A stretch of DNA of 12,016 nucleotides from CF-13 sp035279665 (GCA_035279665.1 DATEHI010000040.1:1-12016); one strand, 5' to 3'; counted from the first letter of the stretch, positions 1 through 6,519 are shown. Numbers and translations are program-made. The notes: a model not told the origin generated them from the sequence alone.

Positions 1-2
1 AC

Positions 3-146
3 TCCGTCGTCATCGGTCAGCCCATCGGGGACCGCGATCGCCAGCGCGTCACCCACGCCATGTCCATCGCCGTCGGCGACGGCGACGCCATCACCGTCAC
101 CGAGTGGGAGCGCGAAACCGTCGGCCTCGCCTTAGGCCCGCCGTAG
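3..146 (+). CDS. C-terminal end of an unrecognised protein (partial, 5' end outside window)
   Basis: An open frame enters from the left edge and ends at the TAG at 144-146, giving about 47 residues with motifs such as VVIGQPIGDRD and ITVTEWERE. I do not recognise the family. The reading is uncertain because the piece is short and its last bases overlap, tail to tail, the stop of the TetR remnant on the other strand. It has no visible signal peptide, membrane segment or cysteine cluster. It could be a real gene end or a chance frame in GC-rich DNA. Confidence 0.35.
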   Translation, partial: SVVIGQPIGDRDRQRVTHAMSIAVGDGDAITVTEWERETVGLALGPP

Positions 147-230
147 CAGTCGTTCGAATCCGTCCAGGAGTAGATCGAGGGCGAACTCGAACTCGAACTG
201 ATCGTCGCAAGCCGTGGCGCCGCGCACGTT
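132..230 (-). pseudogene. C-terminal remnant of a TetR/AcrR-family transcriptional regulator
   Basis: Read on the minus strand, the frame ending at the TAA at 132-134 gives NVRGATACDDQ, FEFEFALDLLL, DGFERLLRRA. This is the typical last helix of actinobacterial-type TetR/AcrR regulators (pattern D-x-x-FEF-LDLLLDG). Upstream (above about 231) similarity stops and the frame runs antisense into the start of the neighbouring oxidoreductase, so the DNA-binding domain and most of the ligand domain are missing. TetR genes often sit beside NAD(P)H oxidoreductases, so this may be the leftover of a former regulator of that gene. The FEFEF stretch is encoded by repeated GAGTTC hexamers, suggesting slippage. 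I am fairly sure of the family and sure that it cannot be a full gene. Confidence 0.6.
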
Positions 231-248
231 GAGGAGGAGGAGAAAGAA
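231..248 (+). promoter_or_regulatory. Purine-rich ribosome binding site of the MDR oxidoreductase
   Basis: Four GAG triplets (231-242) followed by AAAGAA precede the ATG at 249. This gives a strong Shine-Dalgarno match with 6 to 12 nt spacing and fixes the start. It lies at the edge of the TetR remnant on the opposite strand. Confidence 0.7.
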
Positions 249-1232
249 ATGAAGGCGATCGCATACGAGGCGTACGGCTCAGCCGATGTTCTTAAGGTAA
301 AGGATGTTGCCAAACCCCACGTCGAGGGTGACCGGGTTCTTACTCGGGTTCGCGCCGCGTCCGCGAATCCCTACGACTGGCACTTCATGAGGGGCTTACC
401 GTTGATCGCCCGCGCCTCAATGGGACTGCGCAAGCCGAAATACTCGCTGCTGGGCAGCGACGTCGCGGGCGAGGTCGAGGCGGTCGGCGACGCCGTGACG
501 CGCTTTCGACCCGGCGACGAGGTCTTCGGGTTTGTCGGGTCGGGTGGCTTCGCCGAGTTCGTATCGGCCCCGGAAAAACTCCTGGCGTTGAAGCCCCACA
601 ACCTGACCTTCGAGCAAGCGGCGACTGTCCCGCTCGCGGCGGTGACCGCGCTGCAAGGCCTTCGTGATGCCGGATTGATCAAGTCGAGTCAGAAGGTCCT
701 GATCGTCGGAGCGTCGGGAGGGGTGGGGACCTTCGCGGTGCAGATCGCGAAGTGGTACGGCGCGGAGGTGACCTGTGTGTGCAGCACCAGGAATCTGGAG
801 ATGGTCCGCTCGATCGGCGCCGACCGCGTCATCGACTACACCGAAGAGGACTTCACTCGGAGCGGTCAGCAGTACGACCTGATCTTTCAGCTCGCGGGTA
901 CAGCCTCCCCCTCCGCCTGCCGGCGTGCGCTCAGCCCCAAGGGCCGGCTTGTCCTCAGCAGCGGTGACTCGCCCGGTCGTGTTATTGGGCCGGTCGGCCG
1001 GATCATCAAAGCCCTGATGTTGTCGCCCTTCGTCGGCCAGACGCTGCGTCCGTTTGTCGCGAAGTCAAATAGCGACGACCTGCAGTTCATTCGGGAGCTG
1101 ATCGAGGCCGGCAGGGTCACACCGGTCATCGACCGGACGTATCCGCTGGACGAATCAGCCGACGCGATCCGCTATCTCGAAACCGGCCATGCTCGCGGAA
1201 AGGTCGTGATCTCGGTATCGGCCAACGGTTGA
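249..1232 (+). CDS. NAD(P)-dependent oxidoreductase of the MDR (zinc-less alcohol dehydrogenase / quinone oxidoreductase) family
   Basis: A 327-aa medium-chain dehydrogenase/reductase of normal family length, predicted soluble and cytoplasmic. The N-terminal GroES-like domain (about 1-125) contains the LGSDVAGEVEAVG block (68-80) and RPGDEVFG (87-94). The Rossmann domain carries the dinucleotide-binding motif GASGGVG (154-160). The catalytic zinc ligands and the four-cysteine structural zinc loop of classical alcohol dehydrogenases are absent, which places it with zeta-crystallin-like NAD(P)H:quinone or enone reductases; the substrate cannot be read from sequence. ATG at 249 is supported by a strong purine-rich Shine-Dalgarno and by the family-typical start MKAIAYEAYG. 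A truncated TetR regulator lies immediately upstream, so any former local repression is probably lost. Its stop is 3 bp from the stop of the convergent next gene. Confidence 0.93.
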   Translation: MKAIAYEAYGSADVLKVKDVAKPHVEGDRVLTRVRAASANPYDWHFMRGLPLIARASMGLRKPKYSLLGSDVAGEVEAVGDAVTRFRPGDEVFGFVGSGGFAEFVSAPEKLLALKPHNLTFEQAATVPLAAVTALQGLRDAGLIKSSQKVLIVGASGGVGTFAVQIAKWYGAEVTCVCSTRNLEMVRSIGADRVIDYTEEDFTRSGQQYDLIFQLAGTASPSACRRALSPKGRLVLSSGDSPGRVIGPVGRIIKALMLSPFVGQTLRPFVAKSNSDDLQFIRELIEAGRVTPVIDRTYPLDESADAIRYLETGHARGKVVISVSANG

Positions 1233-1235
1233 GGC

Positions 1236-1757
1236 CTACGCCTCGCGGTCGGCGTCGTCGAGAACGATCGAGCCGTTTCGGGTCACGATCTCGGCGCGGC
1301 GGAGTTCGAGCTCGGCCATGACGCGGCTGTTGTCGAAGACCGCCAGCACGATGTTCTCGCGAAGGGCGAGCTCGCCGATCCGCACGCAGTCTTTCAAGAA
1401 TGGGAAGACCAGTGGCCGCACCAGGTTGACGATGTACCGGGACTCCGTATCGGCATCATCCGGGGCATCGGTGAGACTCTCGTCGCGGAACGCAAGGATG
1501 AAGAGCTCGTCGTTGAGCGGAATGAGGTCGGTCCAGCTGTAGGCTTCGCCGGGGGCGTCAGGGATCAGGCTCCGCTTTTGCCGGAAGAGCTCCAGCCGGG
1601 ATTGCAGGCGGCGCATCGGCCCTGACGGGCCTTCGATGAAGAAGGGGACATCCTTGAGAGGCGCCTGGGCCGGCTGGGCAGGATAGCGGGTGGAGAAGCC
1701 GACGTCGGCCCGGCCGAGGAAGGGATTCGGCACCTTGATCACGAGCTCCTGAAGCAT
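1236..1757 (-). CDS. Conserved-looking hypothetical protein, 173 aa
   Basis: I do not recognise this protein. It is soluble, without a signal peptide, membrane helix or metal-binding cluster, and has a mixed acidic/basic composition typical of a folded cytoplasmic protein. Visible blocks include VPNPFLGRADVGF near residue 9, a basic stretch MRRLQSRLELFRQKR around 48-62, and an acidic C-terminus (LDDADREA). ATG at 1757 is preceded by AAGGAGA (1767-1773 on the minus strand) with 9-nt spacing and by a perfect TATAAT at 1783-1788, so it appears to be transcribed from its own promoter rather than only by read-through from polX, whose stop is 46 bp upstream. It converges on the MDR oxidoreductase with 3 bp between stop codons and no room for a separate terminator. 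Confidence 0.75.
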   Translation of the reverse strand: MLQELVIKVPNPFLGRADVGFSTRYPAQPAQAPLKDVPFFIEGPSGPMRRLQSRLELFRQKRSLIPDAPGEAYSWTDLIPLNDELFILAFRDESLTDAPDDADTESRYIVNLVRPLVFPFLKDCVRIGELALRENIVLAVFDNSRVMAELELRRAEIVTRNGSIVLDDADREA

Positions 1758-1782
1758 TCGCTCGAGTCTCCTTCTGCCCTTG

Positions 1783-1788
1783 ATTATA
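1783..1788 (-). promoter_or_regulatory. Consensus -10 element for the 173-aa hypothetical gene
   Basis: The minus strand reads TATAAT, a perfect sigma-70-type -10 in otherwise GC-rich DNA. It would place transcription start near 1776, giving a leader of about 19 nt that contains the AAGGAGA Shine-Dalgarno. No good -35 hexamer is seen at 16-18 bp; a TTGAAC exists but only 13 bp away. The position between polX and the next gene supports a real promoter. Confidence 0.5.
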
Positions 1789-1803
1789 CCGGCGCTATCA
1801 CGT

Positions 1804-3507
1804 TCAACGGAAATTCGCGACCGCTCTTGCTGCTTTTTCCCGGCAATGCGCCAGAACGCCTTCCGCCTCCCTGGTGTTCAGGACTCGATCGGCCGTCAAT
1901 CCCGCCCTTCGCCCGATGGCGCAGCCATAGCGGACGTAGTCGAACTCGGCCGGATAGTGGGCGTCGTTGTCGATCGCCAGCAGCGCGCCCGCCTCCCCGG
2001 CCTTGCGAGCCCAGCTGTCGTTGAGATCGAGGCGAAACGGACTGCTGTTGATTTCCAGGGCCGTCCCGGTCTTGACGGCTTCCGCGATCACCGCCTCCAC
2101 GTCGAGGCTGGTTTCTCCGCGGCGGTCGAGACGTCGCGAGGTGGGGTGGGCGAAGACGTCCATGTGCGGCGATCGTAGCGCGCTCAGGACCCGTTGGGTG
2201 ATGACATCTTTGGGCTGGTCCAGCGCCGTATGGACGGAGGCCACGACCACGTCGAGGGAGGCCAGCGTTTCGTCGGGAAGGTCGAGGCTGCCATCCGGCA
2301 GGATGTCGACCTCGGCCCCGTTCAAGACCCGCGGCAGGCCAGGTCGGGCGTTGACGGTCGCGATCTCCGCGGCCCGTGCTCGAAAGCGCTCAGGCGTGAG
2401 GCCCTGGGCGATCTGCAAGGACTGCGTGTGGTCCGTCAGGACGATGTAGGCATAGCCGCGCTGCTTGGCGGCCCTGGCCATCTCGGCGATCTCATTGCGC
2501 CCGTCGCTCCAGTTGCTATGAGTGTGGAGGTCGCCGCGCAGGTCTTTCTGCTGCACCAGTTGCGGCAGCTGGCCCCTGGCCGCCAGCTCGATCTCGCCCT
2601 GTCCCTCTCGCAGCTCGGGTGGGATCCAGGCGCAGCCGACTGCGGCGTAGACCTCCTCTTCCGTCGCGCCGGCGATGACCGTGCTCATCCGCTCGGCGCG
2701 GGATCCCAGCTGCTCGACGTGAGCCGGCGACCCGGTGAAGGTCACCCAGGCGGCTCCGAAGGTGTCCAGCTTGACCGCGCGCAGGTCGACCTTCATGCCG
2801 GAGCGCACCCGAACGCTGGTGGTCATCCCGTCCCGCGCGATCACCTCGTTCACCTGTGGCAGTCGGGCGAACTCAGCACCCATCGCCTCGGGGTGGTCGC
2901 TCGCGACCAGCAGGTCGAGGTCTCCAACCGTTTCGCTGGCACGTCGCGCGCTGCCCGCCATTTCCGCCCTCGTCACGCCGGGCAGGGTGCGCAGGGTGAT
3001 GAGGAGGGAATCGGCCTGGATCCAGGCTTCGGGGAAATAGATGCGGCCCTCGGTGCGCTTTAGCATGGCGATGCCTTTGAGGATGTTCTCTTCGGTCTTG
3101 GCCTTGATGCCCGGCACCGCCAGTAGCCGGTGGGTCCGGGCGGCGTCCTCCAGTCCGTCGAGGCTGAGAATACCCAGCGCGTCGTAGATGTCTTTGGCGG
3201 TGCGCGGGCCCAGGCCCGGAACCCGAGTCAGCTCCAGGAGCGCCGGGGGCACCTCCGCCTCGAGCCGCGTCAGGAATTCCAGCCTGCCGGTCGTGACGTA
3301 CTCGACGATCTTTTTTTCGATCGCCTCACCGATTCCCGGAACGTCCTTCAGGCGGCCTTCCTTGACCATGTCCTCGACTTCGGTGGTGAGGTTGTCGAGC
3401 TGCCGGACGGCTTCCCGGTAGGCGCGGATCTTGAAGAAATTCTCGCCCCGAATCTCGAGCAGGCCGGCGACCCGGTTGAGCATCGCCGCGACGTCCGCGT
3501 TCCGCAC
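1804..3507 (-). CDS. polX: DNA polymerase/3'-5' exonuclease PolX (family X polymerase with PHP domain)
   Basis: A 567-aa PolX-type enzyme for base-excision/gap repair, close to the length of Bacillus YshC (about 570). The N-terminal 8-kDa-like region holds helix-hairpin-helix motifs VPGIG (56-60) and VPGLG (96-100), and a third VPGIK (131-135). The palm has AGSARR (184-189), the metal aspartates in GDLDLLV (D196, D198) and the third in VDLR (D241). The PHP nuclease domain has DLHTHS (H328, H330), TDH (H360), GAEVD (E399), SVH (H426), FAHP (H454) and DNDAH (D515, H517), so its metal centre looks complete. The thumb after FTGS (257-260) is about 12 residues short and lacks the family's N-x-x-LR and NEYGLF blocks, so polymerase activity may be altered. 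The start is GTG at 3507, which gives the full family N-terminus; the ATG at 3483 would remove eight conserved-looking residues. No clear Shine-Dalgarno is present, and a TAGGTT hexamer lies exactly at leaderless distance. It is divergent from the CoA-transferase gene. Confidence 0.95.
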   Translation of the reverse strand: MRNADVAAMLNRVAGLLEIRGENFFKIRAYREAVRQLDNLTTEVEDMVKEGRLKDVPGIGEAIEKKIVEYVTTGRLEFLTRLEAEVPPALLELTRVPGLGPRTAKDIYDALGILSLDGLEDAARTHRLLAVPGIKAKTEENILKGIAMLKRTEGRIYFPEAWIQADSLLITLRTLPGVTRAEMAGSARRASETVGDLDLLVASDHPEAMGAEFARLPQVNEVIARDGMTTSVRVRSGMKVDLRAVKLDTFGAAWVTFTGSPAHVEQLGSRAERMSTVIAGATEEEVYAAVGCAWIPPELREGQGEIELAARGQLPQLVQQKDLRGDLHTHSNWSDGRNEIAEMARAAKQRGYAYIVLTDHTQSLQIAQGLTPERFRARAAEIATVNARPGLPRVLNGAEVDILPDGSLDLPDETLASLDVVVASVHTALDQPKDVITQRVLSALRSPHMDVFAHPTSRRLDRRGETSLDVEAVIAEAVKTGTALEINSSPFRLDLNDSWARKAGEAGALLAIDNDAHYPAEFDYVRYGCAIGRRAGLTADRVLNTREAEGVLAHCREKAARAVANFR

Positions 3508-3526
3508 GTCAGTAACCTAGCAGGCG
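3508..3526. promoter_or_regulatory. Putative bidirectional, leaderless promoter between polX and the CoA-transferase gene
   Basis: Only 19 bp separate the GTG of polX from the ATG of the divergent gene. They contain TAACCTA (3513-3519). On the plus strand TAACCT (3513-3518) fits TANNNT and predicts a start at about 3525, two bases before the ATG. On the minus strand TAGGTT (3519-3514) fits TANNNT and predicts +1 at 3507, the first base of GTG. Neither gene has a convincing Shine-Dalgarno, as expected for leaderless messages. A weak -35 (ATGCCA, minus strand 3543-3538, 18-bp spacer) exists for polX; none is clear for the plus strand. Confidence 0.45.
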
Positions 3527-4438
3527 ATGCTGCTCGATGGCATCGGGGTTCTCGATCTCTCCCGGTTGCTGCCGGGCGCCTACTGCAGCCAGCTGCTGCA
3601 GGCGCAAGGCGCCCAGGTGACGAAGATCGAACCGCCAGCCGGCGACCCTATCCGCGCGCTCCCCGGCGGGGAGGCGTATTTCGACGCGCTGCACCGCGGG
3701 CAGCGGCTGGTCACGCTCGACCTGAGGACCGAGGAGGGTCGCGACGCGCTGCGCCGGCATGTCGTCGACGCCGACGTCCTCGTCGAGGGTTTCCGCCCGG
3801 GGGTGATGGAACGGATGGACCTTGGCTACGCGGCACTGGCGGCCGTCAATCCCACCTTGGTCTACTGCGCGATTACGGGCTACGGGTCGGGTGGGCCGAT
3901 GGCCGGTCGCGCCGGCCACGACCTCAACTACCTGGCACGCAGCGGTGCCCTTTCCCTGATGCCGCTCCGGGATGGCATTCCTGCCATCCCCGGCCTTCAG
4001 GTGGCCGACCTGGCCGGTGGGCTCGAGGCCGCGTTTTCCATCGCCGCCGCGCTCTTTGCGCGGACGCGGACCGGAAATGGCAGCCGCGTGGAGGTCTCGA
4101 TGACGGGCCTGATGCAAAGCTGGACCGCTCTACCCCGGGCGGCTCGGCGCGTGGGCCTCCCGGGCCTCCCGCTCACCGGCGAATTGCCGTGCTACCACGT
4201 CTACGCGGTGGCCGACGGATTCCTGACGGTCGCGGCGCTCGAGTCCGACTTCTGGGCGGCGTTCTGCCGGGCGATCGATCGAGAGGACCTGACGAACCGC
4301 CAGTTCGATCCGGCCGCGATCGAGGCGGTGCAGGCGACGCTCCGTCGCGCCACGCGCGCCGAATGGATGGCCCGCTTTGGCGATCAGGATGTGTGCGTCG
4401 AGCCTGCCCTTCGGCTCGAGGAATGGGAAGTGGACTGA
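3527..4438 (+). CDS. Short CaiB/BaiF family III CoA-transferase, alpha-methylacyl-CoA racemase-like
   Basis: A 303-aa member of the family III CoA-transferase/racemase fold; the N-terminus LLDGIGVLDLSRLLPGAYC and the VEGFRPGVMERM block (86-97) are diagnostic. RAGHDLNYLARSG (128-140) and the aspartate in QVADLAGG (D161) match the His/Asp pair of alpha-methylacyl-CoA racemase (H131 and D161 are 30 apart, as H126 and D156 are in the mycobacterial enzyme, from memory). E239 in AALESDFW may be the third residue. That favours 2-methylacyl-CoA epimerisation, for branched-chain fatty acid or sterol side-chain oxidation, over CoA transfer. Relatives are usually about 360-400 aa: this one has a compressed middle (about 192-220) and ends just after CVEPALRLEEW, lacking some 50 C-terminal residues that normally wrap around the partner subunit. 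The stop lies in a hairpin and the next gene converges within 40 bp, so no missing tail is encoded downstream. Start ATG fits the family. Confidence 0.85.
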   Translation: MLLDGIGVLDLSRLLPGAYCSQLLQAQGAQVTKIEPPAGDPIRALPGGEAYFDALHRGQRLVTLDLRTEEGRDALRRHVVDADVLVEGFRPGVMERMDLGYAALAAVNPTLVYCAITGYGSGGPMAGRAGHDLNYLARSGALSLMPLRDGIPAIPGLQVADLAGGLEAAFSIAAALFARTRTGNGSRVEVSMTGLMQSWTALPRAARRVGLPGLPLTGELPCYHVYAVADGFLTVAALESDFWAAFCRAIDREDLTNRQFDPAAIEAVQATLRRATRAEWMARFGDQDVCVEPALRLEEWEVD

Positions 4439-4463
4439 GGCGGTGAGTCGAAGGCCGCCTCAG
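4435..4463. terminator. Stem-loop between convergent genes, overlapping a stop codon
   Basis: CTGAGGCGG (4435-4443) pairs perfectly with CCGCCTCAG (4455-4463): a 9-bp GC-rich stem with an 11-nt loop. The TGA of the CoA-transferase-like gene (4436-4438) is inside the first arm and the stop of the convergent gene is at 4477. There is no T tract on either side, so it may act as a bidirectional or factor-assisted terminator, or as a 3'-end protecting structure. Confidence 0.5.
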
Positions 4464-4476
4464 CCCGTGCCGTCAG

Positions 4477-5571
4477 TTAATCGTCTTCGCCAACGCTGGT
4501 GATCGTTCCGAAGAGCCCGTGTTGCTCTTCGCCGATACCGGCGGCGAAGTACAGGGTATTCGTGGGCGCGAGCGCTCCGCCACCCGTGCTGCCGTTGCCG
4601 AACCGGATGCCCCAGAGGCCGCTGATTTCGATCGGTGCACCGACTTCATTGCGGAGCGTTCCGATCAGCCGGCCCGAGCGCGGGCTGTACGCGTTGATGT
4701 GCCCGTCGCCGAAGTTTCCGACCAGCAACGCGTCGCTGAACGGCCCGAAGTTCTCCGGCGCCAGGGCCACTCCCCATGGCGAGTTCAGCGCGCCGTGCCG
4801 GATCAGCCGGCGCAGCAGGTGGCCGTTCAGGTCGAACACGTTCACGAAGCCGTTGCCAGGGCCGGAGAGGTCATCGTGCTTGTCGGGCTTCTGCTTGGCG
4901 TAGGTGACATACAGCCGGCCCCCCAGCTCCTGGATATTGAAGGGGGCAAAGCCGGCCGGGATCCGCTTGTCCTTAAACGACCCGCTCAGGGTGACGAGGT
5001 TGTAGTTCGCGTCGAACACCTCGACCGTCCCGAACCGGAAGTTGGCCGCGTAGATGTGGTTGCCGGCCCCGTTGTTCGCAATGGCGAGGCCCTTGTACAC
5101 GGCGCCCAGCCCCACGGTCGAGCGGTCGCGCCGGACGATGCCCTTGTGCAAATCGATCGCCGGGTTCCAGCCGACGATGGTGCCGTCCTCGGTAGCGAAC
5201 AGGAAGCGATCACCCATGAAGTCCGCCGAGGGGTTGAAGACGGTTCCGGTCGGAGCTCCGCCGTCCGCCCCGCTGGGCTGAGGGATCTTGACGACGAGGG
5301 GCACGGGCGTTCCCGCGCCGTTGTACAGCGTTGTCACGCCGGCGTTGTTGTCCGAGACCCACATCGGGCTCGCCGGACTGGCCGAGATTCCCCATGGGTT
5401 GACCAGGTTTGGATCGACGATCGCCGCCATCCCCGGGAGGTCGGACACGAGATTGGTCTGGTGATACGCGCCTTCGGCGCGATCCCCGGCATTGGCCGCG
5501 ACGCCGGGTATGGCGATCGACAGCCCGGTAGCCAGGCTGAGCGCGGCGGTCAGCAGTCTCCGTGCGTGCAT
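4477..5571 (-). CDS. Secreted TIGR03118-type beta-propeller-like protein
   Basis: A 364-aa exported protein resembling the TIGR03118 family of uncharacterised NHL/propeller-like proteins. The N-terminus MHARRLL, a hydrophobic core (about 6-24) and ANA-GD around residue 28 form a signal peptide with a plausible signal peptidase I site. The mature part has propeller-like repeats: LVNPWGIS (56-63), a DNNAG turn (WVSDNNAGVTTLYN, 71-84), LFATEDGTIVGWNP, IYAANF-FGTVEVFD, LNSPWGVALAP, LLVGNFGDGHINAY and SGLWGIRFG. Its molecular role is unknown; relatives are extracellular or periplasmic. I chose ATG at 5571 over the upstream ATG at 5613 because GGGAGG lies 8 nt before it and it begins directly with the signal peptide. 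It converges on the CoA-transferase-like gene with a hairpin between, and is divergent from the helical repeat protein across 189 bp. Confidence 0.85.
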   Translation of the reverse strand: MHARRLLTAALSLATGLSIAIPGVAANAGDRAEGAYHQTNLVSDLPGMAAIVDPNLVNPWGISASPASPMWVSDNNAGVTTLYNGAGTPVPLVVKIPQPSGADGGAPTGTVFNPSADFMGDRFLFATEDGTIVGWNPAIDLHKGIVRRDRSTVGLGAVYKGLAIANNGAGNHIYAANFRFGTVEVFDANYNLVTLSGSFKDKRIPAGFAPFNIQELGGRLYVTYAKQKPDKHDDLSGPGNGFVNVFDLNGHLLRRLIRHGALNSPWGVALAPENFGPFSDALLVGNFGDGHINAYSPRSGRLIGTLRNEVGAPIEISGLWGIRFGNGSTGGGALAPTNTLYFAAGIGEEQHGLFGTITSVGEDD

Positions 5572-5627
5572 GGGCGAATCCTCCCTGCTAGTCCCCGTTT
5601 GGCGGGCGTTCAAGCCCTCTTTAGACT

Positions 5628-5646
5628 GTTACGGAAAGGGTTACGG
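5628..5646. repeat. Direct repeat of GTTACGG in a divergent intergenic region
   Basis: GTTACGG occurs at 5628-5634 and 5640-5646 (12-bp period), with an inverted CGTAAC at 5734-5739, all between two divergent genes for exported proteins. The near-helical spacing is what a dimeric activator or response regulator site would show. The regulator is unknown and chance is possible. Confidence 0.35.
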
Positions 5647-5679
5647 CCGGCCCGTCACGGTCGAAATTTCACGCACTTC

Positions 5680-5726
5680 TTGCCGGCTTCTCACCCTCTT
5701 CTTATAGGTATCCGCCAACATATAGA
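5680..5726 (+). promoter_or_regulatory. Candidate promoter(s) for the secreted helical repeat gene
   Basis: TTGCCG (5680-5685) and TATAGG (5704-5709) are separated by 18 bp and form a plausible sigma-70-type promoter. A second -10-like TATAGA lies at 5721-5726 without a clear -35. Both are in an AT-richer patch 35-80 bp before the ATG at 5761, which has AAGGAGAG 5 nt upstream. Confidence 0.4.
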
Positions 5727-5760
5727 CGTCGCTCGTAACCCCCTAGGAAGGAGAGTTCGG

Positions 5761-6519
5761 ATGAAGTTCAATCGTTGGGTCGTGCTGCCGGCGGCCGGCC
5801 TCGCTGCCGTGATCATCGGCGTCGCCGCCGTTGAAGCCGCGCCGTCCCCGTCCGCGTCGCCAAGCGCCTCGAAGAACTACGCGCAGGTCTTTCTCGACAA
5901 GCTGGCCGGGATCCTGCACCTGACGCCCGCCCAGACGCAGGATGCGCTCAAGCAAGCCCAGCTGCAGACCGTCGACCAGATGCTGGCCGACGGCAAGATC
6001 ACGAAGGCGCAAGCCGATGCGATGAAGGCTCGCATCAACGCGGGCCAGGGTCTCGGCCCGATTGGAGGCTTTGGCCGCCGAGGCGGCGGGTTCAACGCTG
6101 ATCGCACCCTGATGAGCAGTCTCATGACCGCCGAGCTCAACGCGGCCGCCTCGGCGCTACACATGAGCCCGACCGACCTTCAGAACGCGCTCCGCTCCGG
6201 GAAGTCGCTCAGCGCCCTGGAGACACAACAGAAGGTCAGCGACAGCGCGGTCAAGGCGGCGATGAAGAACGCGGCCAAGGCGGTCCTCGACAATGCCGTC
6301 AAGGCCGGGACGCTCACGCAGCCGCAGGCGGATGCGATCCTCTCGAAAGTAGGTTCGGGACTTCCCGGCCTGAAGTCCCGCGTCCAGAAGCCAGAGCAGG
6401 AGGACGAGACCGCACCGGGCGGTTCAGCGCCGGGCACGCCAACACCCGGCACGCCAACGCCGACACCGACGCCGAGCCAGTCGCAATCGCCGGCGGTTTA
6501 CTACTCGGGAACGATCTAG
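5761..6519 (+). CDS. Exported alpha-helical repeat protein with Thr/Pro-rich C-terminal tail
   Basis: A 252-aa protein. An N-terminal signal or anchor (hydrophobic 7-27, ending VEAAPSPSA) is followed by a Ser/Pro linker and two related helical units. Unit 1 (about 43-94) contains LHLTPAQTQDALKQ and GKITKAQADAMKARI. Unit 2 (about 119-197) contains LHMSPTDLQNALRS and GTLTQPQADAILSKV. Such units resemble the SHOCT/DUF2680-like or YckD-like small helical domains of exported Gram-positive proteins. The units are joined by a glycine/arginine loop (GGFGRRGGGF, 102-111). The tail (218-245) is rich in GTPTP repeats and could be a cell-wall spacer; no LPXTG sorting signal is present. The open frame extends far upstream, but ATG at 5761 is fixed by AAGGAGAG and the signal peptide. 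Function is unknown; a structural or cell-surface role is a guess. A large stem-loop follows the stop. Confidence 0.85.
   Translation: MKFNRWVVLPAAGLAAVIIGVAAVEAAPSPSASPSASKNYAQVFLDKLAGILHLTPAQTQDALKQAQLQTVDQMLADGKITKAQADAMKARINAGQGLGPIGGFGRRGGGFNADRTLMSSLMTAELNAAASALHMSPTDLQNALRSGKSLSALETQQKVSDSAVKAAMKNAAKAVLDNAVKAGTLTQPQADAILSKVGSGLPGLKSRVQKPEQEDETAPGGSAPGTPTPGTPTPTPTPSQSQSPAVYYSGTI

Noticed and set aside
2194..3063. Large plus-strand frames opposite polX
   Set aside because: They have no recognisable domain and lie antisense to conserved PolX and PHP motifs.
5579..5613. Upstream ATG (5613) for the TIGR03118-type protein
   Set aside because: The extra 14 residues precede a normal signal peptide and contain its Shine-Dalgarno; start at 5571 is better supported.
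4519..5760. Long open frame on the plus strand upstream of the secreted repeat protein
   Set aside because: It is the antisense shadow of the TIGR03118-type gene; the real start at 5761 has a Shine-Dalgarno and signal peptide.
6421..6480. GTPTP-coding repeats as a separate DNA repeat element
   Set aside because: They lie in frame inside the secreted protein and are explained as a Pro/Thr-rich spacer.
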